A stretch of DNA of 64,000 nt from Incurvaria masculella. Taxonomy: Eukaryota > Arthropoda > Insecta > Lepidoptera > Incurvariidae. Of the stretch, positions 43,165-53,793 are shown one piece after another; position 1 is the first letter of the stretch, and every line of letters begins with the position of its first letter. The position numbers and the translations under genes are program-made. The stretch spans positions 5,652,001-5,716,000 of the forward strand of contig OX335665.1 of the NCBI GenBank assembly GCA_946894095.1, given 5' to 3'. The notes below the pieces were generated by a model that was not told where the DNA came from, ran no database searches, and was given only the letters and a program-made list of their open reading frames with translations.

Positions 43165-45638
43165 TAGTCTATACAACTAGGAACCGTATTGTTAACTGAA
43201 AGTTGTTTAAAGTGAGAGAAGAGCTTTTTTTGACAGTAGGGGGCTAAGAAATGACCTGTTCCAAGTGGCAGTCGAGCTATACGTGTCTCTCTCGAAGTCT
43301 ACCCACAAAACTAGGAACCTTACTTTTAACTGGGAACTACTACTTTAACTGGGGACTATTTTGATTGAGAGAGGAGCTTGTTCTGATATTAGACTGAAAT
43401 TGGTAAGTAAATAACCTTTTCCATGTGGAAGTCAAGCTGCGGGACTCTCTCGACGTCCGCCCAAACAACTAGGAACCGTACTTTTGGCTGGGAAGTATTT
43501 TTGATTGAGAGAGGAGCTTGTTCTGATAGTAGACAGAAAGTGGTAAGTAAATAACCTGTCCCATATGGAAGTCAAGCTGCGTGACTCTCTCGACGTCCGC
43601 CCAAACAACTAGGAACCGTACTTTTGGCTGGGAAGTATTTTTGATTCAGAGAGGAGCTTGTTCTGATAGTAGACAGAAAGTGGTAAGTAAATAACCTGTC
43701 CCATATGGAAGTCAAGCTGCGTGACTCTCTCGACGTCCGCCCAAACAACTAGGGACCGTACTTTTGGCTGGGAAGTATTTTTGATTGAGAGAGGAGCTTG
43801 TTCTTATAGTAGACAGAAAGTGGTAAGTAAATAACCTGTCCCATATGGAAGTCAAGCTGCGTGACTCTCTCGACGTCCGCCCAAACAACTAGGAACCGTA
43901 CTTTTGGCTGGGAAGTATTTTTGATTCAGAGAGAAGCTTGTTCTGATAGTAGACAGAAAGTGGTAAGTAAATAATCTGTCCCGTGTGGGAGTCAAGCTGC
44001 GTGACTCTCTTGACGTCCGCCCAAACAACTAGGAACCGTACTTTTGGCTGGGAAGTATTTTTGATTCAGAGACGAGCTTGTTATTATAGTAGACAGAAAG
44101 TGGTAAGTAAATAATCTGTCCCGTGTGGAAGTCAAGTTGCGGGACTCTCTCGACGTCCGCCCAAACAACTAGGAACCGTACTTTTGGCTGGGAAGTATTT
44201 TTAATTGAGAGAGGAGCGTGTTCTGATAGTAGACAGGAAGTGGTAAGTAAATAACCTGTTCCATATGGAAGTCAAGCTGCGTGACTCTCTCGACGTCCGT
44301 CCACAAAACTAGGAACCTTACTTTTAATTGGGAAGTATTTAGAGTGAGAGAGAAGCTTGTTCTGATAGTAGACCGAAAGTGGTAATTTAAGGCGGCCCAA
44401 CCCGGCGGGCCTAACTCATTCGCGGGCACGGTACAAAACCGTGCTGTTGCGCTCTGGGACCTTCTCTGTTTCAAAGAATAAGACAGGCTCAGTGATGAGG
44501 AAGATGCAACATGTCCACAAAAAAGTCAATGTGCATAGTGTATGATTTGGTAAAATTTACTAAAATTTTAATTTCAAAACGACTTATAGCTAAAAGTAAA
44601 CCACGACCGCTGTAGTCAAAAATCTAACAAAAACCAAATATATCATAAATCTTGATTAAATCAGCTATGTCTGCTGACTAATCTTTTTACGATGTTCTTC
44701 CTTTATCATTGCGTAATCCACCTCCAAAGTTATTGTATAAAACGCGCAAAAAATTCGAACTTTCGGACCTTATAACTAGGAAACCAAACACAATTTTACA
44801 ATGCCAATGGTCATCAGACATCTAGTTTGATTGAATAAAGCTATTTTGAGCAAAATTTTGGATCTCTGACAAGAAATATGGGCGTGATCTTCTTTCCCCT
44901 TTTGTATGGGGAGATGAGCGGGTTGGGCCACCTTAATAACCATTCCCATGTGGCAGTCGAACTGCGTGACTCTCTCGACATCCGCCCACACAACTATGAA
45001 CCGTACTTTTGGCTGGGAAGTATTTTTGATTGAGAGAAGAGCTTGTTCTGATAGTAGACAGGAATTGGTAAGTAAATAACCAGTCCCATATGGAAGTCAA
45101 GCTGCGTGACTCTCTCGACGTCCGTCCACAAAACTAGGAACCTTACTTTTAATTGGGAAGTATTTAGACTGAGAGAGAAGCTTGTTCTGATAGTAGACCG
45201 AAAGTGCTAATTTAATAACCATTCCCATGTGGCAGTCGAACTGCGTGACTCTCTCGAAATCCGCCCACACAACTAGGAACCGTACTTTTGGCTGGGAAGT
45301 ATGTTTGATTGGGAGAAGAGCGTGTTCTGATAGTAGACAGGAAGTGGTTAGTAAATAACCTGTCCCCTGTGGAAGTCGAGCTGCGTGACTCTCTCGACGT
45401 CCGTCCACAAAACTAGGAACCTTACTTTTAATTGGGAAGTATTTAGACTGAGAGAGAAGCTTGTTCTGATAGTAGACCGAAAGTGGTAATTTAATAACCA
45501 TTCCCATGTGGCAGTCGAACTGCGTGACTCTCTCGACATCTGCCCACATAACTAGGAACCGTACTCTTGGCTGGGAAGTATTTTTGATTGAGAGACAAGC
45601 TTGTTCTTATAGTAGACAGAAAGTGGAAAGTAAATAAC
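43165..45638 (-). repeat. 140-bp tandem array derived from a galectin exon
   Basis: About 14 units with a 140-bp period (for example 43467, 43607, 43747, 43887, 44027 and 44167). On the minus strand each unit holds a decayed copy of the last 107 nt of galectin exon 45639-45811 (GGTTCCTAGTTGTTTGGGCG, then GTCGAGAGAGTCACGCAG) plus 33 nt of the following intron including the donor CAG|GTTATT. The right half shows a two-unit higher-order pattern. It is interrupted by TTAA MITE copy 7. Confidence 0.9.
44387..44936 (-). mobile_element. TTAA MITE, copy 7, inside the galectin-derived array
   Basis: TTAA at 44387-44390 and 44933-44936. Sister array units show the empty site taatttaataacc, proving insertion at TTAA with duplication. 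Confidence 0.93.
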
Positions 45639-45811
45639 CTGTCCCATGTGGAAGTCGACCTGCGTGACTCTCTCGACGTCCGCCCAAACAACTAGGAACC
45701 GCGCCGCTGCCAGCGAAATCTTGGGAAGGAAGTTGGAGTGGAACTTGTTCTGACAGTAGATTGTTATTACACTCTCGTCCTTAAGTTCGAACACAATGCG
45801 GAAGTAGGTTC
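45639..45811 (-). CDS. Galectin exon encoding the second half of the domain
   Basis: 173 nt with acceptor ttttcttttcag and donor CAG|GTTATT. Together with the preceding exon it reads FVRGTYFRIVFELKDES, followed by the F-x-x-K/R-I-x-L and D-V-x-x-V-x-F pattern of late galectin strands (FLPKISL, VVWADVERVTQVDF). It ends in phase 0. Its 3' 107 nt plus 33 nt of following intron form the unit of a large tandem array that fills the next intron, so this exon is the probable parent of that array. Confidence 0.85.
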
Positions 45812-46279
45812 CTGAAAAGAAAAATAATGCGTTATTTAAGTTATCACCACATTTATCTAGGGGACGATCTAATGGTGATTTAGTATGTCTACTTAAATTA
45901 ATTATGGTTTCATTGCGTTAAGTTAAAGAGCAATCAAGTTATCTCATGTAAATTACCTATGACATGAAAACATCTGCAAAAGAAATAAAACTTCAAAACA
46001 GTAATAAATTATTGTGATTGCTTTGAGACTCCCACCAGGACACACTCCACTTTATCTGATGCGCAAAAGTGGATTCACCTAATTGTATGTATTGAGACTG
46101 AATACCAGTTTCACATTTTCACGGAGTGTGTGCAGAAGGAACCACTGAGGTGAAAATTAATGGACAAATTTAAGTATGATGGATGCAATATTTTTTTTAT
46201 TAATTATTTACTATCGCAACCACTAATCTCGAAATTGTAAAATATTGATATCTTGTTTAAACTCTCTTTAGCTTAAAGA
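45812..46279. other. Galectin intron, nothing recognised
   Basis: AT-rich sequence between galectin exon 45639-45811 and the hAT-type MITE. Confidence 0.5.
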
Positions 46280-46684
46280 GGTTAGAGCACGGAGGAGTGA
46301 GAGGCAGAGGAGGTGTTATTACCTCATATTTCTAAGGAACGCAGCGCGACACTGCGCGGGGAAGCGGGAGGAAAAACATTTCAAGGTGGGGGTTCAAGCT
46401 CCGCCTTTTGTGCTAAATCCATCTACCGGAAGAACCTGTAATCTGGTAGCAGCTATTCCGAGAGCTATTCTTAGTGGTTACAAGACTACAACTAGATGGT
46501 GCCTTTTGCTTTTTACTGATAGTTTTTTTTTATAAAAAAACTTTCAAAATTTAAATCTTTACCTTCGCGCGGATTCTAATAATTTTAATTTAAAAATGTC
46601 ATAAAAATTTGCATCATGAGATCAACAGTTCTTACCGTACAAAGAAAATTATTGCGCGCCATCTATCGGCACATAGCAAGAGCG

Positions 46685-49184
46685 TTTCATTCGTCTAAAG
46701 TTCTACTGTGTGTTTTTTATTGTCCACCGCAAATTAATTATTTCTCTGAGTTTGAAACATTACTTGAAAAATATGTCTCGGAATACCAACATTTGATCAT
46801 ATTAGGTGATTTCAACACTTGTTTAATTAAAGATGATTATCGTTCGCGTAAGCTTCAAAATATAACGAGATCTCTTAATCTTGAGATTCTTCCACTTCTT
46901 CCCACCTATCACATTCATGACTCCCACTCACTACTCGATCTGATTATAACTTCTCAACCTGATCTAGTTAGTTCTTTTGGCCAAAAAATTGCACCTGGAT
47001 TCTCTTACCATGACCTTGTTTTTATTTCGTATAAAGTTAAACCTCCCAAACAAACAGCCCGCATCGCATTCTTCTGCAGCGTAATTTCAATAGGATGAAT
47101 GCTGACGCTTTGAGAGATGATGCAAATGCCATTGATTGGGCGGCGCTGTTAAGCTCTGTCAGCATTGATGATAAGGTTTCCACATTTTCAACTGCGCTGA
47201 CACAGCTCTATGACAAACATGCCCCATTACATCCGGTGCGCGTTAAACATATGCCTGCTCCTTGGCTGAATGCTGACATTCGACGTTTGATGGCAAAGCG
47301 TGATGCCCTTAAACGCAAGCACAAACGTGACCCCACAGAACAGAACTGGGCTCTATTCAAATCTGCAAGGAATCGGTGTACACATATGTGTAGAAATGCT
47401 AAGCGCCGCCATATCCATAACTCCATCAGTGACTGCTGTCCCAAAGACATGTGGAAGTTTCTACGCTCACTAGGTGTTGGTAAACTTTCATCTGTGGCTA
47501 ATCACTCGACTGACATTGATGGGTTGAACCAACACTTCTCTTCATCTCCTGTGACAATGGACCCTTCTATAAAATCCAATACCATAAGACAATTACATAG
47601 CTCTTTGCTTCCTGATATTGATCCACTTGTTTTCACCCCAGTTTCTGACTGTGAAATTAAAAAGATCGTGCTCTCTTTAAAAAGCAAGGCTGTCGGTCCT
47701 GATGATTTGAGTCGACAATTGATTATCCCAACCTTGGATAGCATTCTTCCTATAATTTCTCACATTGTAAATTTTTCCCTATCTTCGGGCACTTTCCCTG
47801 TTTCTTGGAAACAGGCTTATGTCATTCCCCTTCCCAAAATTAACTCACCTGTTTTATTCAAAGACTACCGGCCTATTTCTATTCTCCCATTTCTTTCAAA
47901 GGTCCTTGAGCGCGCTGCTCATACGCAACTCTCTAAGTTTTTAACATCTAACGATCTTTTAAATCAATTTCAATCCGGCTTTCGTCCATGTCATAGTACA
48001 ACTACTGCTCTAATTAAAATAACTGATGATATTCGCCTTGCTATGGATGATCGTCAATTGACACTACTGGTTCTGTTGGACTTCAGTAGTGCCTTCAACT
48101 CAGTGGATTTCGACATTCTCATTGCTATCTTGCGTTCTCTGAATATTTCACAGTCAGGACTTGATTGGTTTTCTTCTTATCTTCGGGGTCGCCGGCAGTG
48201 TGTCCGTGTGGACAATATCTCTTCCCTTTGGTGTGACATTACTGCTGGTGTACCTCAAGGCGGTGTACTTTCTCCTCTTTTATTTTCAATTTTTATTAAC
48301 GCCATTGTTGGACTATTTCTTTCCCACTTTCATCTATACGCCGATGACTTGCAGTTGTATAGGCATTTTCGACCAGATGCTGCAGTATCTGCAGTTTCTC
48401 TTATGAACGTTGACTTGGATTCTGCTCTCGATTGGGCCACTCGGTTTGGTTTGTTAGTCAATCCATCGAAGACTCAGGCTATCATAATAGGTTCCTATAA
48501 GATGCTCGCTAAATTGGATCGCCTAAGTCTGCCTCCCATTGTTTTTAATGGAATTGCTGTCCCTTATAGCAAATGCGTTAAAAACCTGGGACTTTGGATC
48601 GATGAAACACTATCTTGGGCCACACAAGTCAACGAAGTCAGTCGTAAGCTATTTGGCTCCATGCACTCTCTCAAGCGTTTGCAAAATTTTATTCCCATCA
48701 GCACTAAAATCACGCTCGTAAACTCTTATTACTTCCTATTCTCGATTATGCAGACGTATGTTATCCAGATTTAAATGAAACTCTACTTAATAAACTTGAC
48801 CGACTGCTGAATTTGTGTATAAGATATATATATGGGTTGCGTAAGTTTGATCATGTATCTGATTTTCGCACCAGTCTTAAATGGCTTGACATTCGTAAAC
48901 GCAGAAATACCCATCTACTTTCCCTTCTCTTTGGTTTGTTGAATAACCCGGCTGCTCCCAAATATCTCACTGCTCGGATAGAACCCCTCTGTTCTCATGG
49001 TTTACCCCTCAGATCCACTGTTAATTTGCTTCTTGCTATTCCGGGACATAATTCTTCTTTTTACACTGATTATTTTACTGTTAGAGCTGCACGTATGTGG
49101 AACCAGCTTCCACTTGATGTACGAATATCCTATTCTATTCACATATTTAAAGAGCGTCTCAAATGTCTGTTCCTCGATTTTTGA
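46685..49184 (+). pseudogene. CR1-like endonuclease-RT ORF with two frameshifts
   Basis: Three consecutive open frames: to 47098 (endonuclease end, LIILGDFNT and HSLLDLIITSQPD), 47095-48774 (RT) and 48813-49184 (C-terminus). The RT shows KAVGPDDLSRQL, DYRPISILPFLSKVLER, QFQSGFRPCHSTTTALI, LDFSSAFNSVDFD, AGVPQGGVLSPLLF and LYADDLQLY (YADD at 48337-48348). Single-base indels near 47065 and 48733 would explain both frame changes. The motif set and pentamer tail fit the CR1/Daphne-type LINEs of insects. Not functional as it stands. Confidence 0.88.
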
Positions 49185-49584
49185 CTTGTGTTATTTAATC
49201 AGTAGTTATTTGCTTTTACTGATCCTACTGATTCAAGAGACACATTGTTTCTTTTGTGCATTGAATATAAAGGTATATATTTATATATTTATATGTGTAA
49301 ATATTTGTATGTATCTATCTGTTAATATTAAGTACTATACATTATAAGCCTATATTATGTACGATTATTTTATGAAAATATATATATTTCCATTTCATTT
49401 TAAAATATTTTTTAAGATACTTAATATTTTCTTTAGTTTTTTATTTTTTTTCTTTTGCCCGCCACACCGCACCTCTCCTACGTCTCTAAGGTTGAATATC
49501 AGAGAATGCCTCATGGCATTAATTCCGCCTTTTTGTGAACCATGCTTGTAGGCTTGCAAATAAAGAATTTTTTCATTTCATTTC
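46685..49584 (+). mobile_element. CR1-like LINE inserted in a hAT-type MITE
   Basis: 2900 bp, 5'-truncated in the endonuclease, ending in TTTCATTTCATTTC. Perfect 7-bp target duplication AAGAGCG (46678-46684 and 49585-49591). It interrupts the MITE at the same point that is uninterrupted in the copy at 12452-13181. Confidence 0.92.
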
Positions 49585-50084
49585 AAGAGCGATACATCGA
49601 TACAATGCTCGAATATTGACTCAATTTATAAATTATGAGGTGTTTTACTGACAAATAAAACTAAATTCCACCAACAAACTTGAGATTATTTTGTCCTGTG
49701 TAATGTTTGCAACATTTTACACAAAATCTCATCGTGTAATCGACTGTTCGCGGAAAATTGCGCCGGACACCATAATATTGTCCCACAACCTAACACCGCC
49801 AGCGCCATGTCGCGAATGTCGCTAAGCCACGCCTTCTTTATCACGTGGACTGTGACGTAGCGACCCACTTGGTGGACACAGACCCAGTTTGCTTAGACCA
49901 TCTCCTCTCTACCTCAATCCTCCGTGGGTTAGAGAGACCTTCAAATTGTTTACCATAGTTGCCTACATACTATGGGACTGGTATAACCGCAATGCAGCTA
50001 AAGTCATTTCAAAAACCTCAAGAAATAAGAATGAACCTCAGTGAGGCTCACGCAAGCGTAATGTCGACTTTATTCATATTACTC

Positions 50085-50405
50085 TTTCCGAGTTTGATAC
50101 GTGCATTTCGTCACGAATGCGAGCTGCTCCATGGTTCGGAACCCATGTAAAACTGTAGGTCCCCTTCGCACTAGGTGGTAGGGTTTAAGCCCGCCCGGGT
50201 TGGTACCATCGCATTGGATGAAAATATGGTCGAAGCGGCAATGAAAAATTGTCCGTGTTTTTCATCCAGTTCAATGTAGCTGTGCTCATAAAGGGAAGGT
50301 CCTGGCGTGGCACCTTATTCCTTCGGGAATGTGGTATATTGGGCTAATACCATAACGGTAGTTGTGTGGTATTAGCCAACCATGTCAGGTCGCATAAAAA
50401 AAATT
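50085..50405 (+). repeat. tRNA-derived SINE, body and tail
   Basis: The head is missing. Starts ttactctttccgagtttg and ends in an A-rich tail. Confidence 0.82.
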
Positions 50406-50524
50406 AAAAAAATATTAGAAAATAAAAACTTTGAGAAATGACGAGGCCGGCGGGGCGAGCACCTAAATATTGCTGCTTGCTACGCACAGGAACTTCAAAC
50501 TAGACTGAAGGCCCAATTCTGAAT

Positions 50525-50899
50525 CAGAGTGGTCAGTCTGAGTTATCACCTAAATTGGCGTTTACGGCAAACCGATCGACTGGCGTTTTCCGTAAAAACG
50601 TCAAACTCCATACAAGTTTTTACTGATATTCCGTGGTTTTACTTCTTCAAGCTGTCAAAGTCAAACTCGGACTTCCGATTTGTATAAAAACGCGGAGTCG
50701 ACGTAAACGGCAACGTCGACGTATTTACGGCAACGTTGAGTAAGCTGTCAAATCAAGCTCGGACTCGCAAATGTTAGTTCGATTAACGCCCACTGCGCGC
50801 GGTCTTCAATTTCTCCTTACATTTGAAAACGCCAGTCGATCGGTTTGCCCTAAACGCCAATTTAGGTGACACCTGAGACTTCGGGTACAGAGTTATAGT
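50525..50899 (+). mobile_element. GGTCAGTC-type MITE
   Basis: Full copy with both inverted ends around cacctaaattggcgttta. Confidence 0.85.
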
Positions 50900-51454
50900 T
50901 TCGCTAAACTTTTTCAGAAAGATACGTTGGCACCTGAGATAAAATCATCAAAACAATTAGACATACCAAATTAATGTCTCTGAAATATTTGAACGCGTCC
51001 TTAATACTATAACTCAGGCTTATACATTCCTAAAGCCTAAGTCCACTAATAGATAACTCCATTTTCGAGCGTTACCGTTATGAGATAGCCCCGGAATCAT
51101 GCAAATGGTACCAAATTTTAGCGGCCAGGCTTCTGTTCGCTATTACATTTCATAATGTGAGTCGACGACTATTTCGCATTAGCGTAGAGCTCAGACCAGT
51201 AGCAAGTGTGAGTGAAGATACACAACTCAATATCGTTGCGATTTTTTGGGTGCTCGGGCTGCCGCGCCGTTCACGTTGATACATATCATGCTACTAGCGC
51301 GCTAGTGGTGCTGCACGCTACTGCGCGTCGTGTGAAAAGTTTAATGCAAATTATATTGGTGTTAGCGGGGTAAGCAGCGTCGCCGAGCACTGCGCCCTGT
51401 CTCGTCGTTTGAGGTGCCACCCTCGCCCTCGATCGCTCAAGTATCCATACCCAC
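50900..51454. other. Galectin intron, mostly unassigned
   Basis: 51198-51260 resembles 19178-19240. No gene seen. Confidence 0.4.
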
Positions 51455-51618
51455 CTCGGACGAAGAGGTTGCAGTTGGTGTCGTAACTGCCGCTGCCGAT
51501 CCAGGTGCCGTTCTTGCGTGACAGCGAGATAATGTTGTCGCGGTGGAAGCGCACGTCGAAGTACAGCACCACGTCGCGCGGCTCGTTCCCCTCCTCCGCG
51601 CACAGGTTCACGGAGAAC
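51455..51618 (-). CDS. Galectin alternative exon, Tyr version (tandem duplicate)
   Basis: Same length (164 nt), same phases and same acceptor as the exon at 51744-51907, with donor GAG|GTGGGT. The translations differ at only two of 54 residues: EEGDEP becomes EEGNEP, and VLHFDVRF becomes VLYFDVRF. The second change removes the histidine of the galectin sugar-binding motif. The duplication includes about 50 bp of intron upstream of each exon. Intact splice sites and an open frame argue against a dead copy. The pair is best explained as mutually exclusive exons, but transcript data are needed. Confidence 0.72.
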
Positions 51619-51743
51619 CTGCGCACGCGCGTCAACGGGGTATCGCCCCGGATTGCACACGGAGAGTGCCCTTGCACGCGGCGCGCAGTAGAGGTCGCGG
51701 AGGCGCCACCCGCATCCTCGCTCACTCTAGTAGCCATACGTAC

Positions 51744-51907
51744 CTCGCACGAAGAGGTTGCAGTTCGTGTCGTAGCTGCCGCTGCCGATCCAGGTGCCGT
51801 TCTTGCGCGACAGCGAGATAATGTTGTCGCGGTGGAAGCGTACGTCGAAGTGCAGCACCACGTCGCGCGGCTCGTCCCCCTCCTCCGCGCACAGGTTCAC
51901 GGAGAAC
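51744..51907 (-). CDS. Galectin alternative exon, His version
   Basis: 164 nt with acceptor cgcgtgcgcag and donor GAG|GTACGT. It carries the core beta-strands: FSVNLCAEEGDEP, DVVLHFDVRF, then ISLSRKNGTWIGSG and TNCNLFVR. The motif HFDVR aligns with the galectin signature HFNPR, so His44 and Arg48 (galectin-1 numbering) are kept while Asn46 is Asp. Trp68 is kept, but the usual Asn61, Glu71 and Arg73 are not, so ordinary lactose binding is doubtful. A near-identical exon lies 126 bp downstream in the direction of transcription. Because 164 is not a multiple of three, including both exons would break the frame. Confidence 0.82.
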
Positions 51908-52737
51908 CTGCGCACGCGCGTCAACAGTATATCGCCATGGATTGCACATGGGGAAGGCCCTGCGCACTAGCGGGCGGGCGCCACAAATATTCCAACGTAA
52001 ATAAATACATGCCCACTAGTCGTGGGCTTTGAATCAACGAACTAGTTGATTCAACCGTTTTTTCTACGTCCACTATTCGATTTGCCTTGACAATTCAACT
52101 TGTTGAAAAACATCAACTACATTTTGTCGATCAATGCGTTGCGCTCCGTTGTGATAAATGTAGCGCATCGATTAATGGACATCTGGATGCGTTTTATTCT
52201 AAAAAGGTAAAATAGTTATCTAAATTAACGAAACTTTGAACAAAAAGTAAATCAACTCTGGCATTTACGTTCAATTACTTCTTATTTTCGACTATTGAAA
52301 TGTTGTTAATAGTTTATCACCTAGTAGTTTCGTTAACGAAAAATTACCCACGTGTGTCACTTGTGGCGGCGGCGAAAAGGCGCAAGCGTGCACGGGGCTT
52401 CGCACTCACTCAAGGACCGACGCGAGTGCCACTAATCAAATTCTGCTGACGCCAGTAGCGCCTGTACGATGCGCGCAAGCAATACATACTGAGTCTCGTG
52501 TGCAGCAGGGGGCTTATGAGTTCCCCAAAATTTCTACTTCTGCTTGGTTCTAATTTGTTCCCGCGAGATACAAAACTACTGCTAGACTGCTAGAACATAC
52601 AGAATGTACAGAAACAGGTAGGCTTTCAAGAAAGTGTCATCCTCCCCATAAATGTTAGTGTGCATCATCAAAACTGCAAGGGAATGATTTTGGTCTTTAA
52701 AACGAAAGACGATTGACCCCTTTGACGCTGGCACCAA
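51908..52737. other. Galectin intron, nothing recognised
   Basis: No repeats or genes recognised beyond the duplicated flank of the alternative exon (to about 51965). Confidence 0.45.
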
Positions 52738-53110
52738 GGTATTTTTTTATGAAACCTGACATCGATGGCCAATACCACTGTTATGATATTAGCCCAACAC
52801 CCCGCATTCCCGAAGAAATTAAGTGCCATGCCAGAACATGCTCTATGAGCGCTGCTGCATTGAACTGGATGGAAAATACGGACAATTTTTCATTGCCGCT
52901 TCAATCATAGTTTCATCCAATGCGGTGGTACCTGGGCTTAACACTACTACCAAGTGGGGTTTTACATGGGATCCGAACCATGGAAAAGCTCGCATTCGTA
53001 AAGAAATGAAATCGTCCAACTCAGAAAGAGAAACAAAATGGTGAGCGGGCGAGGTTATGAACCCAGACCTCTCGCGTGAAAAGCCAACGCTCTAGACCAC
53101 TAGCGGAATA
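52738..53110 (-). repeat. tRNA-derived SINE, full or nearly full
   Basis: Same body, with the tRNA-like head at the right end (ctagaccactagcgg). Confidence 0.8.
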
Positions 53111-53243
53111 GGGAAATGTATTTCGCTATTTTATCTTAGATGAAAAAGGAAAGTATTTTATTGTATTTAAAATACAACGTGAAATGGAGGAAAAGGGGTC
53201 AAAAAGTAGGGAAAATCGGTGTCTTAGTGTAATGTTTTGTACA

Positions 53244-53589
53244 GAGCCCGTAGTAGTCACCTAAATTGGCGTTTTCGCCAAACCGTTCGGCTGTCGTTTT
53301 CAAATGTATGGAGAAATTGAGGAGCGTGCGCAGTGGGCGTTAAGCGAACTAACATTTGCGAGTCCGAGTTTGATTTGACAGCTTACTCGCCGTCGCCGTC
53401 GGCGTAAAAACGTCGAAGTTGCCGCTTACGCCGATATAAATCGGAAGACCGAGTGTGACTTTGACAGCTCGAAGAAGTAAAACCACAGAATAAGTAGCAA
53501 ACATTTTCATGGGGTTTGACGTTTTAACGTAACTTCGAAGTTCCGTCAACGCTAATTTAGGTGAGAACTCAGACTGACCACTCTGTGTC
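53244..53589 (-). mobile_element. GGTCAGTC-type MITE
   Basis: Ends just before the galectin first exon region. ACAGAG forms the shared outer end. Confidence 0.82.
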
Positions 53590-53704
53590 CGTGTACACGA
53601 CAGCTTAGCCACAAGCTTTTACGGATAATATTTTTACACTTCTTATTCTCTCCTGCGGAAGAGAGAACCGCACACCACCTGTCACTGAACACAAGTCTAC
53701 TAAC

Positions 53705-53793
53705 TTCCTCGCATTCTCCTTAATCTTGCCAGCGATCAGGATGCGGTCTCCCACTTTCAGGGGTCCTGGTACCCTGGCTGTGAACACGGGCAT
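53705..53793 (-). CDS. Galectin gene first coding exon
   Basis: Codes for 29 residues and two bases of the next codon. The sequence MPVFTARVPGPL, then KVGDRILIAGKI, is the standard opening of a galectin carbohydrate-recognition domain (P-F/Y-x3-x-P-G-x-L ... G-x-x-I-x-I-x-G). The donor is GGAA|GTTAGT at 53704. I take the ATG at 53793 as start, because galectins usually begin just before this motif. The frame stays open upstream to a possible acceptor at 53821, adding nine codons, so an internal exon is not excluded. Joined to the next exon it reads ENARKFSVNL, matching the family. Confidence 0.78.

Larger units (their letters stand above)
46288..49926 (+). mobile_element. hAT-type MITE, copy 2 (split by a LINE)
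   Basis: The ends CACGGAGG...CCTCCGTG match copy 1. The 8-bp target duplication GGTTAGAG is perfect (46280-46287 and 49927-49934). The MITE's two halves are 46288-46684 and 49585-49926. Confidence 0.92.

Noticed and set aside
43165..45638. CRISPR array or multi-exon gene in the 140-bp repeats
   Set aside because: Units are direct, without spacers, and carry stops. The organism is an animal and the units derive from a galectin exon.
44169..45794. Minus-strand open frames within the array as real extra galectin exons
   Set aside because: Units have frame changes and stops relative to the parent exon and lack a good acceptor. Splicing data could change this view.
51286..52032. Long open frames on both strands around the alternative galectin exons
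   Set aside because: GC-rich exon sequence gives shadow frames. Only the galectin frame has family similarity and fitting splice sites.
51505..52032. 175-codon plus-strand frame
   Set aside because: Antisense to the duplicated galectin exons, with an internal repeat caused by the duplication.
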